From: Mortierella sp. BCC40632 | Lineage: Eukaryota > Mortierellomycota > Mortierellomycetes > Mortierellales > Mortierellaceae | Reading direction: 5' to 3' | Assembly (NCBI GenBank): GCA_011634665.1 | Contig: WAEK01000014.1 | Location: forward strand, 1,361,237 to 1,425,236 | Length of the DNA stretch: 64,000 bases | Shown here: positions 1 to 9,815 of the stretch, piece after piece | Layout: the number at the start of each line of letters is the position of its first letter | Position numbering within the stretch: the stretch's first letter is position 1 | Made by a program: the position numbers and the translations under genes | Notes under the pieces: model-generated | Seen by the model: only the letters and a program-made list of their open reading frames with translations | Told to the model about the DNA's origin: nothing | Database searches by the model: none

Positions 1-990
1 TCTCGGGTTCGAGGCTTGCTGAAAAGACTGGCGGTTGCTGTCGCCACTGGGAGGCTGGTGAGACTCTGATGCAGAGTTGTTGTTTCTTTGGCCCGAATTG
101 TCTGTGCCGTTGTTGTTTCCTTCGTAACTACGGTTGCCTTGGTTGCCATAATTGTTATTCCGGAAGTTACCTCTGTTTTGCCTCTGAAACTGCCTTTGTC
201 GTTTTGACCTGTCGCTTTCTTAAGTGACTTGGTAAACTTCTGTTGGTCGATAAAGTCCTGGTGCGTGAGAATTGGGCTCCCTTCCGTTGGGGTCTGTTGG
301 TGGAATGACATTCTTGTCCCTGTAAATTGCTTGGGTACGAAGTTGTCCAATTTCAGTGCTGAGTGCGGCGAGGTTGTATCGAAGAATGTCCAGCGTCTCC
401 AGAGTGTTGGACGTGATCGGGTCATCTGGATCAGCTGCTGTCGAGGAAAGGATGGCATGTACTGTCGCATCAATTGGTCGTGTAAGGTGTGCCAATTTTG
501 TTTGCAGTGTAGCAAGTTCTTGGTCTCTCTTCTGAAGGTGTTTGGAAGTGTTGAGGTTGGAGGGAAGCACCGGTGCTGTGTGTGTATTCAACGCCTCGCA
601 CACGAGGGAAGTGTTTAATGTCAGTGTAACCGTCGTCTTCGTCCCATTTGGGATGGGCATGGAATTCCTGTCGATGTTTGAAGCTGGGAAGATACTCTTC
701 AAGCCTTTCGTAGGGTTCGAGGATTGGGACGTTCGGATTGGTCGTAAGGTGAGGGTCTTTGACTTCGTTTGCTGGAGGTGTAGCGTTAGCCTGTCGAAGA
801 GCTGGGGCCAGAGCTGCCACCAAGGCTTGGATGTCCTGAGGGGTGAGGGTGGAAGGGAGAGGGTGGGTGAACTGTGTATGTTGGGTGGGGTTATCGCCTT
901 GAGAATGTTGAATGGGGTTACCATTCGAAGGTTGGTGAGTGGGGTTACCACTCTGGGAAGATTCTGGTGTAGTAAGGTCATTGATCATTT
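1..990 (-). pseudogene. DIRS-C gag-like protein, frameshifted, truncated by the window edge
   Basis: Translation likely starts at the ATG at 990 (MINDLTTPESSQ). The first part is proline/threonine/asparagine-rich. A frame change near 550-600 is needed to continue into the conserved core (KLAHLTRPIDATVHAIL, then LETLDILRYNLAALSTEIG and YRDKNVIPPTDPNG), which DIRS-B and in part DIRS-A share. After 220 a further frame change leads into an Asn/Gly/Arg-rich basic tail that runs to base 1. In DIRS elements this gene probably makes the nucleic-acid-binding structural protein. Function is by family resemblance to the other copies here. Confidence 0.6.
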
Positions 991-1150
991 CATAAATGTG
1001 CTCGAGCGGACGTGTTCCTGCGAGAGAAAGAAAGATGAAGAGTCCAGAGATAGCCAAGTGAGGTATTTCTAGCTAGATTTTCTTTATTTTATTTGTATCT
1101 CGAGTGGAATTAAAGAAAGAAGGATTACACAGTATAGGGTCGCAGTCCCT
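1..1150 (-). mobile_element. DIRS-C: 5' part of a DIRS-type retrotransposon
   Basis: The segment carries the gag-like first gene of a DIRS element on the minus strand and runs off the left window edge. From about 1075 to 1150 the sequence (CTCGAGT...AAAGAAGGATTACACAGTATAGGG) resembles the terminal repeat of DIRS-A at 27905-27945, so the element's outer end probably lies near 1150. It is related to, but distinct from, DIRS-B, whose gag (34120-34500) is very similar. The outer boundary is an estimate because no target duplication is expected for DIRS elements. Confidence 0.7.
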
Positions 1151-1185
1151 ATGAAGGATAATTTTTTTGTATATCTCTCTCTCTT

Positions 1186-1199
1186 TCTTTCTTTCTTTG

Positions 1200-1231
<32 letters not shown>

Positions 1232-1365
1232 TTTCTCTTCCGTAGCATTCCTTTTATTCTCGTTCTAACTTTCTGAAGGGACGTGGAGGGAAGGCAACGA
1301 AGCCGGGTGTAATGGGGTTAAAGAGTCGGAGCAAGCGCGCTATAGACTATAGTCATTTACCTCTG

Positions 1366-1400
<35 letters not shown>
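1186..1400. repeat. CTTT microsatellite and poly-T run
   Basis: A (CTTT)n/(CTTTGTTT)n tract occupies about 1186-1240 and a 29-nt T run about 1371-1399. Between them is the start of the duplicated segment also seen near 35905. No gene is seen here. Confidence 0.9.
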
Positions 1401-1404
<4 letters not shown>

Positions 1405-1985
1405 TTCCCTTCATCGTTATAAGAATTGTCGCTGAGAATGATAGGTGTTCTTCTTCATATTCTTGGTTATATTTAATGCCTTCGCGTAGAGTATCCTGGC
1501 CAAGTTGGGAGTCTACTCCAAAGTAATACTCTCATTCGAAACACCCTATAGCATTTTATCTTTTTGCAAGTGCATGGAGATGTGTCGGAAAGGCAATGGA
1601 TACATGTTGTTCCTGAGAAGCAATGAAATTGATATACTGAAGCGTCTTTAGGTATTTCAAAACCGACCAAGTCCTCATGGATGACAAAGTGGATATCTTT
1701 GTACCCAAATGGTTCCAACCAACAGGATAGCTCTTTTAATTGAAAAATATATGGGTATGTTTGGTTGACTGAGCTTATTATCACTCCATCTTCATCACGG
1801 GTAGAAATAGTGATGGAGCAAAGTCTTTCAAGCCTTGATTGCTAGATGTTATTGTCTGCTGATCTGGGGTCAGAAGGAGGAAGGGACTCCAAGTCCGAGA
1901 AAAGGGGGACAATACTGACGTCGACCACTTTGAAAAGTTACAATATTATTTCTATTTCTATTGGATCTAGAAGGGCAGGCTGGCC
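1235..1985 (-). pseudogene. Duplicated unidentified segment, copy 1, with a broken ORF
   Basis: This segment matches 35905-36632 over about 730 bp with scattered substitutions. The minus-strand frame reads YIFQLKELSCWLEPFGYKD...HEDLVGFEIPKDASVYQ and aligns in frame with the other copy, but here an in-frame TAG replaces CAG near 1840. I do not recognise a family. The match ends abruptly at about 1985, where the DIRS-B terminus begins, so DIRS-B appears to have inserted into this copy. It could be a decayed paralogue of a host gene or an unclassified repeat. Confidence 0.45.
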
Positions 1986-2035
1986 ATTAGCTGACAGAGT
2001 CGAATATATGAAGACTCAAGCTTATTTTTTTTTTT

Positions 2036-2140
2036 GCCTGCTTTACACAGTGAGATTTCGGCCACTAGCTCTAAGCCTAACCAAACAAACACTACAAAGA
2101 GAAGCTCTATCTTGTGTCTGCCAATCTGCCACTGTTTACA
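2036..2140 (-). other. LINE 3' tail shared with the SINE
   Basis: The LINE 3' UTR (TGCTTTACACAGTGAGATTTCGGCC...AACCAAACAAACACTA...CTGCCACTGTT on the plus strand) aligns for about 100 bp with the 3' body of the SINE at 18258-18355, including the invariant block CCAAACAAACACTA and the end CTGCCACTGTT. Shared 3' tails are how many SINEs are recognised by a partner LINE's reverse transcriptase. Confidence 0.75.
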
Positions 2141-3970
2141 CGTTCTCCCCTCTAGAAACCCCAACGGACAACCCCTCCCATCTTCTCCATGAAAGAGGCT
2201 GTAGTCTCCCCAGGAGACTCATCCGGAGAGCTGCATCTCCCTCCCTCCTGCTTCGTTTCCGTGCCTGGACAGCGGTCATGGACGTGCTTTGAAGTCGTTC
2301 GCCACAGTCACAGAGGTCCATCAAACCATCCGTGTTAAAGCCACCTTTGTACCATCTTGACCATTCCTCTTTTTCTTCGGCTTCTTCTGGTCTAAATCTC
2401 ATGCGCTTTTGACAAGCAGTGATTCTATTTTCCTTTTCCCATCTTGCGACCTCTTTACAGCGAGGGACCCAAATGTATTCATACGCGCGATCCGCAATGT
2501 TCTGGCACAGAGTAAGTGTTACCTTCCTTGCCACCTCCCGAGGAACGTCTGCTTCCTGACGTATCACATCTGTCAACCACTTTGGTATGATCCCACGATA
2601 AAAGTCTTCAACAGTCCAGCAATCTCTATTGACCCTGTACCCACGTTCCCTGTCTGGTGCATCATCGTCTGTGAGGGTTTCCGTTAGTCCCACTAGCTTC
2701 TCCATCATCGTGGTCCGCAACGATGTGAACTCTTTCCAAACAGCTGTTTCTCGCTCCGGGTACTTGTCATTGAACTTCCTGGTCACCGAGAGTCCGACAG
2801 TATTTACCGAAGCTAGAACTTCCTGCCAGATCTTCTTTCTTTCATTACGGTTTACCGGGCAACGCCAAAGATGGTCGTTATCCTCAATATCGTCGAGACA
2901 TAATCTGCAGTTGTCGTCAGGATATGTGTATGGATACCTGTTGAACATTACCGACATTACTGGGAGTGAGTCATGAAGCCGTTTGATATTGAACGTTCGA
3001 CGCTGGCTGTTCCTAAACGAACTCATCCACGTCGCCATTGGGATGCCGTCATGAATAAGATCGTGTGTTGCCAACCAATCGATGTCGAGACGTGTGGGGC
3101 GAATTGCACGTTGAACTCTATGCGACGATAGCCAAGCAGAATGTGCTCGTCTACACGACTGCATTCTAAGTATTTTTCGGAATTCACTGTCAACGATCTT
3201 CTCCCCAAAGTAAACCTGGAACATTATGTCAACTTGCTGTCTCATATCTAGTCGGAAAGATGGTGTATCTCTCTCCTGAGCTGCACTTGCCACCCGATCG
3301 GCAATTTCATTGCCTTGAATCCCTGAGTGACCCTTGACCCATGCCACCATGGTATGTCCGGTGTGTCTTCTAACTACAGCATGGATTATTGCCCATTCTC
3401 TGTAAAAGTTACATCTCAGTTTCTGTCGTATCGTGAGACTCTCTCTTTCCTGCACAAACGTTTGGAATTTATCGACGACCCCCTTATTGTCTAGGTACAC
3501 CGTGATATCCTGCATTTGAGGCACTGAGACCAATGCACCTAGGAGTCCGTACAACTCGGCTTTAGTCGATGATGCATAGCCATCCACACGTCCCGAGATC
3601 GCTCGACGCTGCCGCTCCGGCGCACGGATACACGCAAAAGCCATCTTCACTCCATGGGAGCCTCTATCCTTTAAAGATCCGTCTGTGTATAGTTCCAATC
3701 TTGTGTCGACTGATGGTTCCTCCTTCAGTCGTCTGGCAAGATTTGCCATTTCGGTCGGCATCCATACTCCATCAATAGACTGCATCACTTTGCAGTGTAG
3801 TGATGCGGAAACTGGATTCACTAAAACACCTCTTGCTTTGTCGTCAAGCTTGTTGATGTTGATCTGGTACGAATGTACCTCCTCTGTTGAGTCAGTAAGT
3901 TCCCGCTGTATATCTTTATACCAGTTTCGACCCACATTACCCCTTTTATCCAACTTGCGTCGGAGGGGAA
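2136..3970 (-). pseudogene. LINE ORF2 C-terminal part: RNase H and zinc-knuckle regions
   Basis: The open frame continues right to a spurious start inside the adjacent MITE (4070), but the true LINE part begins at 3970. An RNase H domain shows the acidic residues in LELYTDGSLKDRG, SSTKAELYGLLGAL and VYLDNKGVVDKF, followed by WVKGHSGIQGNEIADR. Further downstream is a Cys/His cluster, CRLCLDDIEDNDHLWRCP, typical of LINE C termini. Endonuclease and reverse transcriptase are missing through 5' truncation. RNase H plus this cluster suggests the I/Tad group seen in fungi. The stop is at 2136 and the 3' UTR runs to the poly-A tail. Confidence 0.8.
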
Positions 3971-3996
3971 GAAGACTCAAGCTTATTATCCGAGGG

Positions 3997-4141
3997 TAGT
4001 GTTTCTCAAAAAAAGCCCGAGCCAAAAAAGCTAGTCCCACACAATGTAAAATTTCTCGGTGAAAGCTCACCCGACTCGGCTCGAAAATTTACATTGTGTG
4101 GGACTGGCTTTTTTGGCTCGGGCTTTTTTTGAGAAACACTA
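3997..4141. mobile_element. Palindromic hAT-type MITE (family i), 145 bp
   Basis: The ends are TAGTGTTTCTCAAAAAAAG and its reverse complement. The whole element is nearly self-complementary, with arms of about 55-70 nt. An 8-bp target duplication TCCGAGGG lies at 3989-3996 and 4142-4149. It sits in the DIRS-B terminus beside the LINE. It has no coding capacity; the chance frame on the minus strand is fused to the LINE frame. Confidence 0.92.
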
Positions 4142-4162
4142 TCCGAGGGCCAGGACCATATA

Positions 4163-5778
4163 CAGTGAGTTCAGAAATTGTCCCAATGTTTATGTCCTCA
4201 TCGTCGCTAATGCTCTTACTCGTACAGGAGACGTACTCAAGACACCTCCTGAGTTAGAGTGATTTAGCATTCCATTCGCGTTTCTGGTAAGCTGCTCAGA
4301 ACATTCCATTGGGCACTCATCGCTGTTTTAGACCATCTAATCCCTACTTGAGTCATTGGGACAATTATTGAGTCTTAGTTTTTTTTTGCGATTTTTTTTC
4401 ATATAACACCCTCCTTCTCGCCACCTTGAATAAGAAGTAGAATCCATCATTGTTCCTCTTAGTCGCACTGTTCACTCTCTTCCTAGTTCTTCATCATGAG
4501 ACCTCACACAAGAGCCGTAACCAATAACGCACTTCGACTTCTGAAGGAGGGAAAGTCAATCCGAGAAGTTGCTTCCCAAGCCGGCATTTCCAAGTCATCG
4601 GTCCATCGTATCTCCAGTGCATTGCCCCAAGGACACAGTGTAAATAGAGCAGGTCGGCCAAGAAAAGTAGCACGTCAGGCAGCACTCTTCCTCAGATTGT
4701 TGTTTCATCGTGGTGAAATATCAACCGCCACTGAGGCTACTCTGCGGTACAACGAGGACAACGCCAACCACGTCTGTGATAATACCATCCGCCAGGCACT
4801 GAGGAATCTAGGAATGAGAGCCAAGCGATCCATTAAGAAGCCAAAGCTCTCCAAAGAAAAGAAAAAAGCGAGATTGGATTTTGCTCTGGCGCACAAAGAA
4901 TTGACTGAGGCCGATTGGAAGCAGGAAATTTGGTCCGACGAGTCGAAGATCAATCGCTTGAATTCAGATGGCAAGCGCTTTGTATGGGTAGACGAAATAC
5001 CTCCTCCCGAGAAACAGAAAGGGAAAATCGAGCCATCAGTAGTTCAACCTACCCTCAAATATGGTGGTGGGGCTGTAATGATTTGGAGCTGTATGACATG
5101 GAAAGGACCAGGATACCTAGCAAAGATCGACTCAACATTGGACTCAGATCTATATATTCGTATCCTTTCCGAGGAGCTTCAGCAGACTGTGGAGTGGTAT
5201 GATATCGATCCACACGAATATATTTTTCAACAAGACAATGATCCCAAGCATACGGCCAAGCGAGTCAAGAGGTATCTTGCCTCTATTGGATTGTCCGTCG
5301 CACAAGGCACGTTACTTAACTGGCCATCCAACTCTCCCGACCTCAATCCCATGGAACACCTTTGGGGTCATTTAAAACGGAGGTTACGGGCGAGGGGTGA
5401 CATCCCTGCAGGAACTATTGAACTCTGGAATAGAATCATAGATATCTGGGAGTATGAAACGCCAATGGAGGTATGCCAAAATCTGATTCGGAGTATGCCT
5501 CAGAGAATGAAGGCTGTGATTGCGGCGAAAGGAGGCAATACGCGATATTGATCTTGAAATTTTCAATACGCTCAAAAATTGTCCCAATGACAAGCAGATT
5601 TGGAACTGCTACTCCTCCACAGCCTCTCAATGAATTCAGGCTAGTAACTTCAGAGTAGTAACGCAATTGACAATACTTTCCATCCTAAGAGTTATAGTTG
5701 CCTACCATCAGTAGAGACAAAGAAATAAAAATACAAATGCCAACTGTAAAAACATTGGGACAATTTTTGAGCTCACTG
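4163..5778 (+). mobile_element. Tc1/mariner element A, complete
   Basis: Terminal inverted repeats begin CAGTGAGTTCAGAAATTGTC on the left, and the right end is the imperfect complement ending GAGCTCACTG. TA lies at 4161-4162 and 5779-5780. It carries one full-length transposase frame on the plus strand. Its right TA is also the left TA of element B, so the two abut with nothing else between them. Confidence 0.92.
4496..5551 (+). CDS. Tc1-like transposase A (351 aa), uninterrupted
   Basis: This cut-and-paste transposase has an N-terminal helix-turn-helix (residues about 8-45, GKSIREVASQAGISKSSVHR) and a GRPRK linker at about residue 55. The DDE nuclease follows, with the first Asp in IWSDESKIN, the second in FQQDNDPKH and the Glu in SPDLNPMEHLWG. 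I count 39 residues between the second Asp and the Glu, against 34 in the other Tc1 copies here, because of extra residues before NWPSNSPDLN. The frame is uninterrupted at normal Tc1 length and ends AAKGGNTRY. It may still be active. Confidence 0.9.
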   Translation: MRPHTRAVTNNALRLLKEGKSIREVASQAGISKSSVHRISSALPQGHSVNRAGRPRKVARQAALFLRLLFHRGEISTATEATLRYNEDNANHVCDNTIRQALRNLGMRAKRSIKKPKLSKEKKKARLDFALAHKELTEADWKQEIWSDESKINRLNSDGKRFVWVDEIPPPEKQKGKIEPSVVQPTLKYGGGAVMIWSCMTWKGPGYLAKIDSTLDSDLYIRILSEELQQTVEWYDIDPHEYIFQQDNDPKHTAKRVKRYLASIGLSVAQGTLLNWPSNSPDLNPMEHLWGHLKRRLRARGDIPAGTIELWNRIIDIWEYETPMEVCQNLIRSMPQRMKAVIAAKGGNTRY

Positions 5779-5780
5779 TA

Positions 5781-7412
5781 CAGTTGGCGCCAAAATGGTT
5801 TCAATGTTTTCAGAAATTTCGCTTTTTCTAATTTTCTCGTTTATTCTTTCTTTCTCTTTCATATTCAATTCTAATAGAAAGGAAAGTCTTATCAATGGTG
5901 GACCCGAGAAATAAGAAAGCGGGCCTTTATCACTTCACATGAGCGAGCTATGCCGCCTCCAATGTTGTCGTCTCATAGAAACCATTTTGCCACTAGTCCG
6001 GGAAAATTCTTCAATACCTCGTATTCCCCCCTTTCGCTTTCAACACGGCCTCTACTCTTCGTGGCATCGACTCATAGAGCTTGTCAATCATATCCTGTGG
6101 TATCAGCTCCCATTCCTCCAGCACCATATCCCACAATTCATGAACACTCGTAGGCCGCTTTCTCGTTGACCAATCTGAACCTTCAGCTTGTCCCAAACAT
6201 GCTCGATTGGATTTAAATCTGCTGATTGTGCAGGCCATCGAAGAACCTCAATATCCTGATCCTCCAGGTACTTGGTTGTTGCTTTGGCTTTGTGTTTGGG
6301 GTCGTTGTCGTGCTGAAAAATGAAGTCATTTTTTCCGAGATCATAATACTCGAGACTTTCTTTCAATGTTGTGTCGAGAATATTGATGTAATCCTCCTTT
6401 TTCATAGTTCCTTCATAGATCTGACAGCCATAGCCAAGTCCCTTGGACGTCATACAGCCCCAGAACATCAAGGATCCACCTCCATGCTTGACAGTAGGTT
6501 GAAGATGAAATGGTTGAACCGGATCGCCTGGCTTAGCCCAGTAATATTGTATCCCGTCCGAGTTCCAGATGTTTATCTTTGTTTCATCTGAGAATACCAC
6601 TCGCTTCCAGTCATCGATGGTCCAATTTTTATGACCTCTTGCCCACTCCAACCGCGCTTGCTTGTGTCGCTTACTAAGGAAAGGCTTTTTGACTTTTTTT
6701 CTTCGCTTGAAAGCCGATCTCCCTGAGGTTGCGAAGGACTGATCTGTACGAGATAACTGTCCCTTCACCATTGAGGCTCTTGTGGACCTGCTTGCCAGTC
6801 TTCAACATGCCGGAAAGTAACTTTCTGTTGAGATCATTCTTGGAGCGAGCCGAGAGAATTCTTGGTCTTCCTGTTGGTTGCCTTTGTAGAGTAGGTAAAT
6901 GCTTGGTTCGGATCCTTGAAACAGAAGCAGGGCTGACTGATAATCGTCTAGCGACATTCTTGACGGAGTAGCCTGCTTTTAGCTGGCTTATGATAGAGTT
7001 TTGAGTGTCTTCTTTTCTTTTTTTTTTTCATGATGGAGGAATATCGACCATTTTCGAGCGATTGCACCCGTATTTTTTATATCAAACTTGTCAAGATCTA
7101 TTCATCTTCTTTTAATCTCTCTGACTGACTGTAGATATAAGACAAACGATTGTGAAAAAAGAGATGAAATAGCAATAAATATAAATGGCGTGCCCAAGTG
7201 GCGAAATGGTTCCAATATCTAGCTTCAACAATTTACCTCATAGCACGCCTTTCTGACAACATATTGAAAATCTGTTTACACTGTCGTGAACAAGGCATTC
7301 TGGGTATTGTTTTCAATCTAAGCAACAAGGTGCATTTACATATTCTCGATGGGTAGAAAATTGCTAAAATATGAAAATTTGAGAATTATTGAAACCATTT
7401 TGGCGCCCACTG
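5781..7412 (-). mobile_element. Tc1/mariner element B, copy 1
   Basis: The ends CAGTTGGCGCCAAAATGGTTTCAA and TTGAAACCATTTTGGCGCCCACTG form terminal inverted repeats, with TA at 5779-5780 and 7413-7414. It is nearly identical to copy 2 at 30534-32155, which lies in the opposite orientation inside the hAT element. It splits DIRS-B just where the truncated recombinase meets the terminal sequence. Confidence 0.92.
6011..7030 (-). pseudogene. Tc1-like transposase B, copy 1, frameshifted
   Basis: The N-terminal helix-turn-helix lies at about 6790-7000. The DDE core runs from about 6771 to 6011: VVFSDETKINIWNSDG, FQHDNDPKHKAKATTKY and SADLNPIEHVWDKLK, with 34 residues between the second Asp and the Glu. 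The C terminus is AVLKAKGGNTRY. Frame breaks occur at an A/T run near 7010, near the RSAFKRRKK segment (about 6710) and near 6175. Several are in homopolymers, so they may be sequence errors rather than true mutations. Confidence 0.8.
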
Positions 7413-7414
7413 TA

Positions 7415-8020
7415 TCTGTCCTGAGCACTCGAGTAAGCCATTTGTCTACGTTTGAGTTCCGGACTGTCCACTATAATGGAGGCGGTTGTTGCGTCCCAAC
7501 CTTTAGCCATTAGTCGGCGCCGTTTACCCTCCAAGCGCATAGTGACCAATGGGGGTTCTTGGCCAGGATGTCCGGTGCGTTTCCTGGTGCTGGTATTACC
7601 TTGTCCCTCGGTATTGGGATGGGTCGGTCCGTCGTCATTGTCTTTATCATGGGGAACCATACTGCTGAGGGCCAGTATGGTGTCACGATCGTTGCGCTGA
7701 TCTTCTCCTGTCGTATCTTTTGGAGAATTGCAGGGATTAAGTTCCAAGGGGGGCAAATGTAGGCGTTGCCCCAATGACTCCATTTGTGCTGCATTGCGTC
7801 GCTTGCGATTGCTCCTTCGGATGGCTTCCAAGTCATGTACTGGGGCAATTGGTGATTGTCTGGCGATGCGAAGAGATCTACGAGGTGAGGGCCCCATTTG
7901 TGATCGATCTTTTTGAAGTATTGTTTGTCGATAGACCATTCTAGTTGGCCGATAAGTTGACGGGATGGCGCATCTGCTGGGTTGAATGCTGATGGGACAT
8001 ATGTCGTCTTGATCCTGAGG
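7415..8020 (-). pseudogene. DIRS-B RNase H end and recombinase start
   Basis: Read right to left on the minus strand this gives TTYVPSAFNPADAPSRQ, then a WGPH...DLFASP segment, QLPQYMTWKPSEGAIASDAM and AYICPPWNLIPAILQKIRQE, then the start of the tyrosine recombinase (MAKGWDATTASIIVDSPE...MAYSSAQDRY). It matches DIRS-A 20985-21580 closely, with frameshifts. After AQDRY the sequence switches directly to the element terminus (ATATGGTCCTGGCCC), so the catalytic half of the recombinase is absent by deletion. Confidence 0.8.
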
Positions 8021-8266
8021 GGTATTCAAATCCGAAATACGGATTCGCATTTGTGCGAAAATAAACAATAGCCAATCATTTAGGACGACCTTTGCGGTTA
8101 TCAATATGAGAACTGAATTTTCGCACTCTTGAATGCGAAAGTGCCAAAACGATTGTCATCCAATCATTTTTTCGCAGTCCGGACATTCATTTGCGATGTC
8201 CGGACTGCCAATTCGAAAGTGCCATGATTAGAAATGATGCCTGCATGAACCGGCGGATGATCAACA
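8021..8266. other. Harbinger left subterminal region, noncoding
   Basis: The region contains repeated short motifs (ATTCGCA/TGCGAAA, TGTCCGGACTG, GAAAGTGCCA) in both orientations, which look like subterminal inverted repeats and possible transposase-binding sites. No gene is seen. Confidence 0.4.
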
Positions 8267-8485
8267 ATGTCTACTAATCGCCGATGGTCGATCTCCCTTC
8301 GGAGCGGCAAGACAGTTGCTCTAGTCGCCCCTACCCCAAGAAAGCACCGCTTGCAAAAACAACTGTCAGTAGAGAAACAGGAGGAGAGGCAGAAGGAAGT
8401 GAGGCAGAAGGAGGAGACGCAGAAGGAGGAGACACAGAAGGAGGAAGACTATGTTACAGATTCTCCGACCGAAATGCCTTCAGAC

Positions 8486-8583
8486 TAGTGTTCTTCATGA
8501 GTTCGAAATCTTGGACGCTGATTGGCTGAAACTCTAAATCTAGCCAATCAGCGTTCAAGATTTCCAACTCACGAAGAACACTA
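8486..8583. mobile_element. Palindromic hAT-type MITE (family iv), 98 bp
   Basis: The ends are TAGTGTTCTTC and GAAGAACACTA. The arms are complementary through ATGAGTTCGAAATCTTG and GATTGGCT around a short loop. The 8-bp target duplication CTTCAGAC lies at 8478-8485 and 8584-8591. Excision in silico rejoins PTEMPSD with QDDDPPLSRKK in frame. The inner sequence is unrelated to the 145-bp family. Confidence 0.9.
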
Positions 8584-9336
8584 CTTCAGACCAAGACGAT
8601 GACCCCCCACTCTCTCGCAAAAAATCTCGTCCACGACCCCGAGAACTCTCGAGTCCTTCTGGATTACAAAGAAACAAAAAAAAGCCTCGACACCTGTAAT
8701 GTCAAGTATTGTACCAGAGGCAATGGTTGGAGTGATAAGATTCTCGCCCACACCAACCCCAGTGCCAGCGCCTACACCCACACCATCACCCACACCGCAG
8801 TTGCTGCAACAGAGCCCCTCATCCCCTGGTCAGCAGCTTTCTTTCATCCCCAGTCCAGGATCACAACCACGAACACCCTCCTTGCGAGCTTCTCCAAAAG
8901 CCTCCGCATCACTTCGTCCATTGTTATCAGCTGGTCAGACATCCTCAACGCCCCCATCAATAGACAGCCAAGACAAGGGGAAAGGGCGGCAAGAGTCGTA
9001 TAGGAGTAGATCGGTTTCTGTCATACCCGGTGACAGAAATCACAAAGGTGTCTGGTCAAAGTCGGCAACACGGGCCCTCATGGACTGGCTAACAACGGGA
9101 GACAATTTTAATCGTTCACAAGATGCCGGTCTCGCAAAACCCTTCGGTGGAATACAAGGGGTGTATAGGGAGGCAGCTGCATATGTAAGAGAGAGGCTGG
9201 ATCTAACTCAAGAAAATCAGTACAATGGTCAAAAGGCTAGAAAGTCGGTTGAATACCTAAAAGATAAAGTGAAAGAAGCCCATAGAAAGATCTCAGGTAC
9301 AGGATCAGGAACAGTCGATAACATGACACTCAAGCA

Positions 9337-9481
9337 TAGTGTTTCTCAAAAAAAGCCCGAGCCAAAAAAGCCAGTCCCACACAATGTAAATTTTCGAGCC
9401 GAGTCGGGTGAGCTTTCACCGAGAAATTTTACATTGTGTGGGACTAGTTTTTTTGGCTCGGGCTTTTTTTGAGAAACACTA
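9337..9481. mobile_element. Palindromic hAT-type MITE (family i), 145 bp
   Basis: Full copy with TAGTGTTTCTC ends and an 8-bp target duplication CTCAAGCA (9329-9336, 9482-9489). It interrupts the Myb-like gene. Removing it gives the in-frame join MTLKQQAEEICPF. Confidence 0.93.
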
Positions 9482-9620
9482 CTCAAGCAGCAGGCCGAAG
9501 AAATCTGTCCCTTCTATGAAGATCTGTGGCCAATTTTTAATACGCATATCAAGGGCAGGCCGCAACAAACCCAAAGTTGTCTTCCTCCTGTTTACAGTCA
9601 TGATTCTTCATCGTCCATTG

Positions 9621-9815
9621 GTAGGTTGTCGCCTCGTCTTTACATTATTTTCTGTCGTCGTCAGCACCAGTGTTTCTCAAATGTCGGATGATATCCGATC
9701 CGACTTTTTTTTCCTGTGTTATCTCCGTCCAGAAAAAAAGTCGGATCGGATATCATCCGACTTTTGAGAAACACTGGTCAGCACTCACTAAATAGAAAAC
9801 CATACTCGTTAATAG
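9621..9815 (+). other. Predicted intron of the Myb-like gene, containing a MITE
   Basis: The donor is GTAGGT at 9621 and the acceptor AATAG ends at 9815. The flanking codons SSSI and VMESDEE join in frame. Without the MITE and its duplication the intron would be 78 nt, normal for fungi. Confidence 0.5.
9668..9776. mobile_element. Palindromic hAT-type MITE (family ii), 109 bp
   Basis: The ends are CAGTGTTTCTCAAATGTCGGATGATATCCGATCCGACTTTTT and the complementary right arm, with a short CCTGTGTTATCTCCGTC loop. The 8-bp target duplication GTCAGCAC lies at 9660-9667 and 9777-9784. It shares only the terminal CAGTGTTTCTCAA with family i and the hAT element. Confidence 0.93.

Larger units (their letters stand above)
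2010..3987 (-). mobile_element. 5'-truncated LINE with 17-bp target duplication
   Basis: A 17-bp direct repeat (GAAGACTCAAGCTTATT) flanks the element at 2010-2026 and 3971-3987. A poly-T run at 2024-2035 marks the 3' poly-A tail of a minus-strand element. These are hallmarks of target-primed reverse transcription. Only the RNase H and C-terminal part of ORF2 is present, so the copy is 5'-truncated. It inserted into the terminus of DIRS-B, because removing it rejoins that terminal sequence. Confidence 0.85.

Noticed and set aside
2136..4070. A 644-aa LINE protein starting inside the MITE
   Set aside because: The first 33 residues are translated MITE and DIRS terminus; the LINE begins at 3970, inside its target duplication.
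8699..9472. Myb-like protein ending at 9472
   Set aside because: The last 45 residues come from the MITE; the true gene continues after it.
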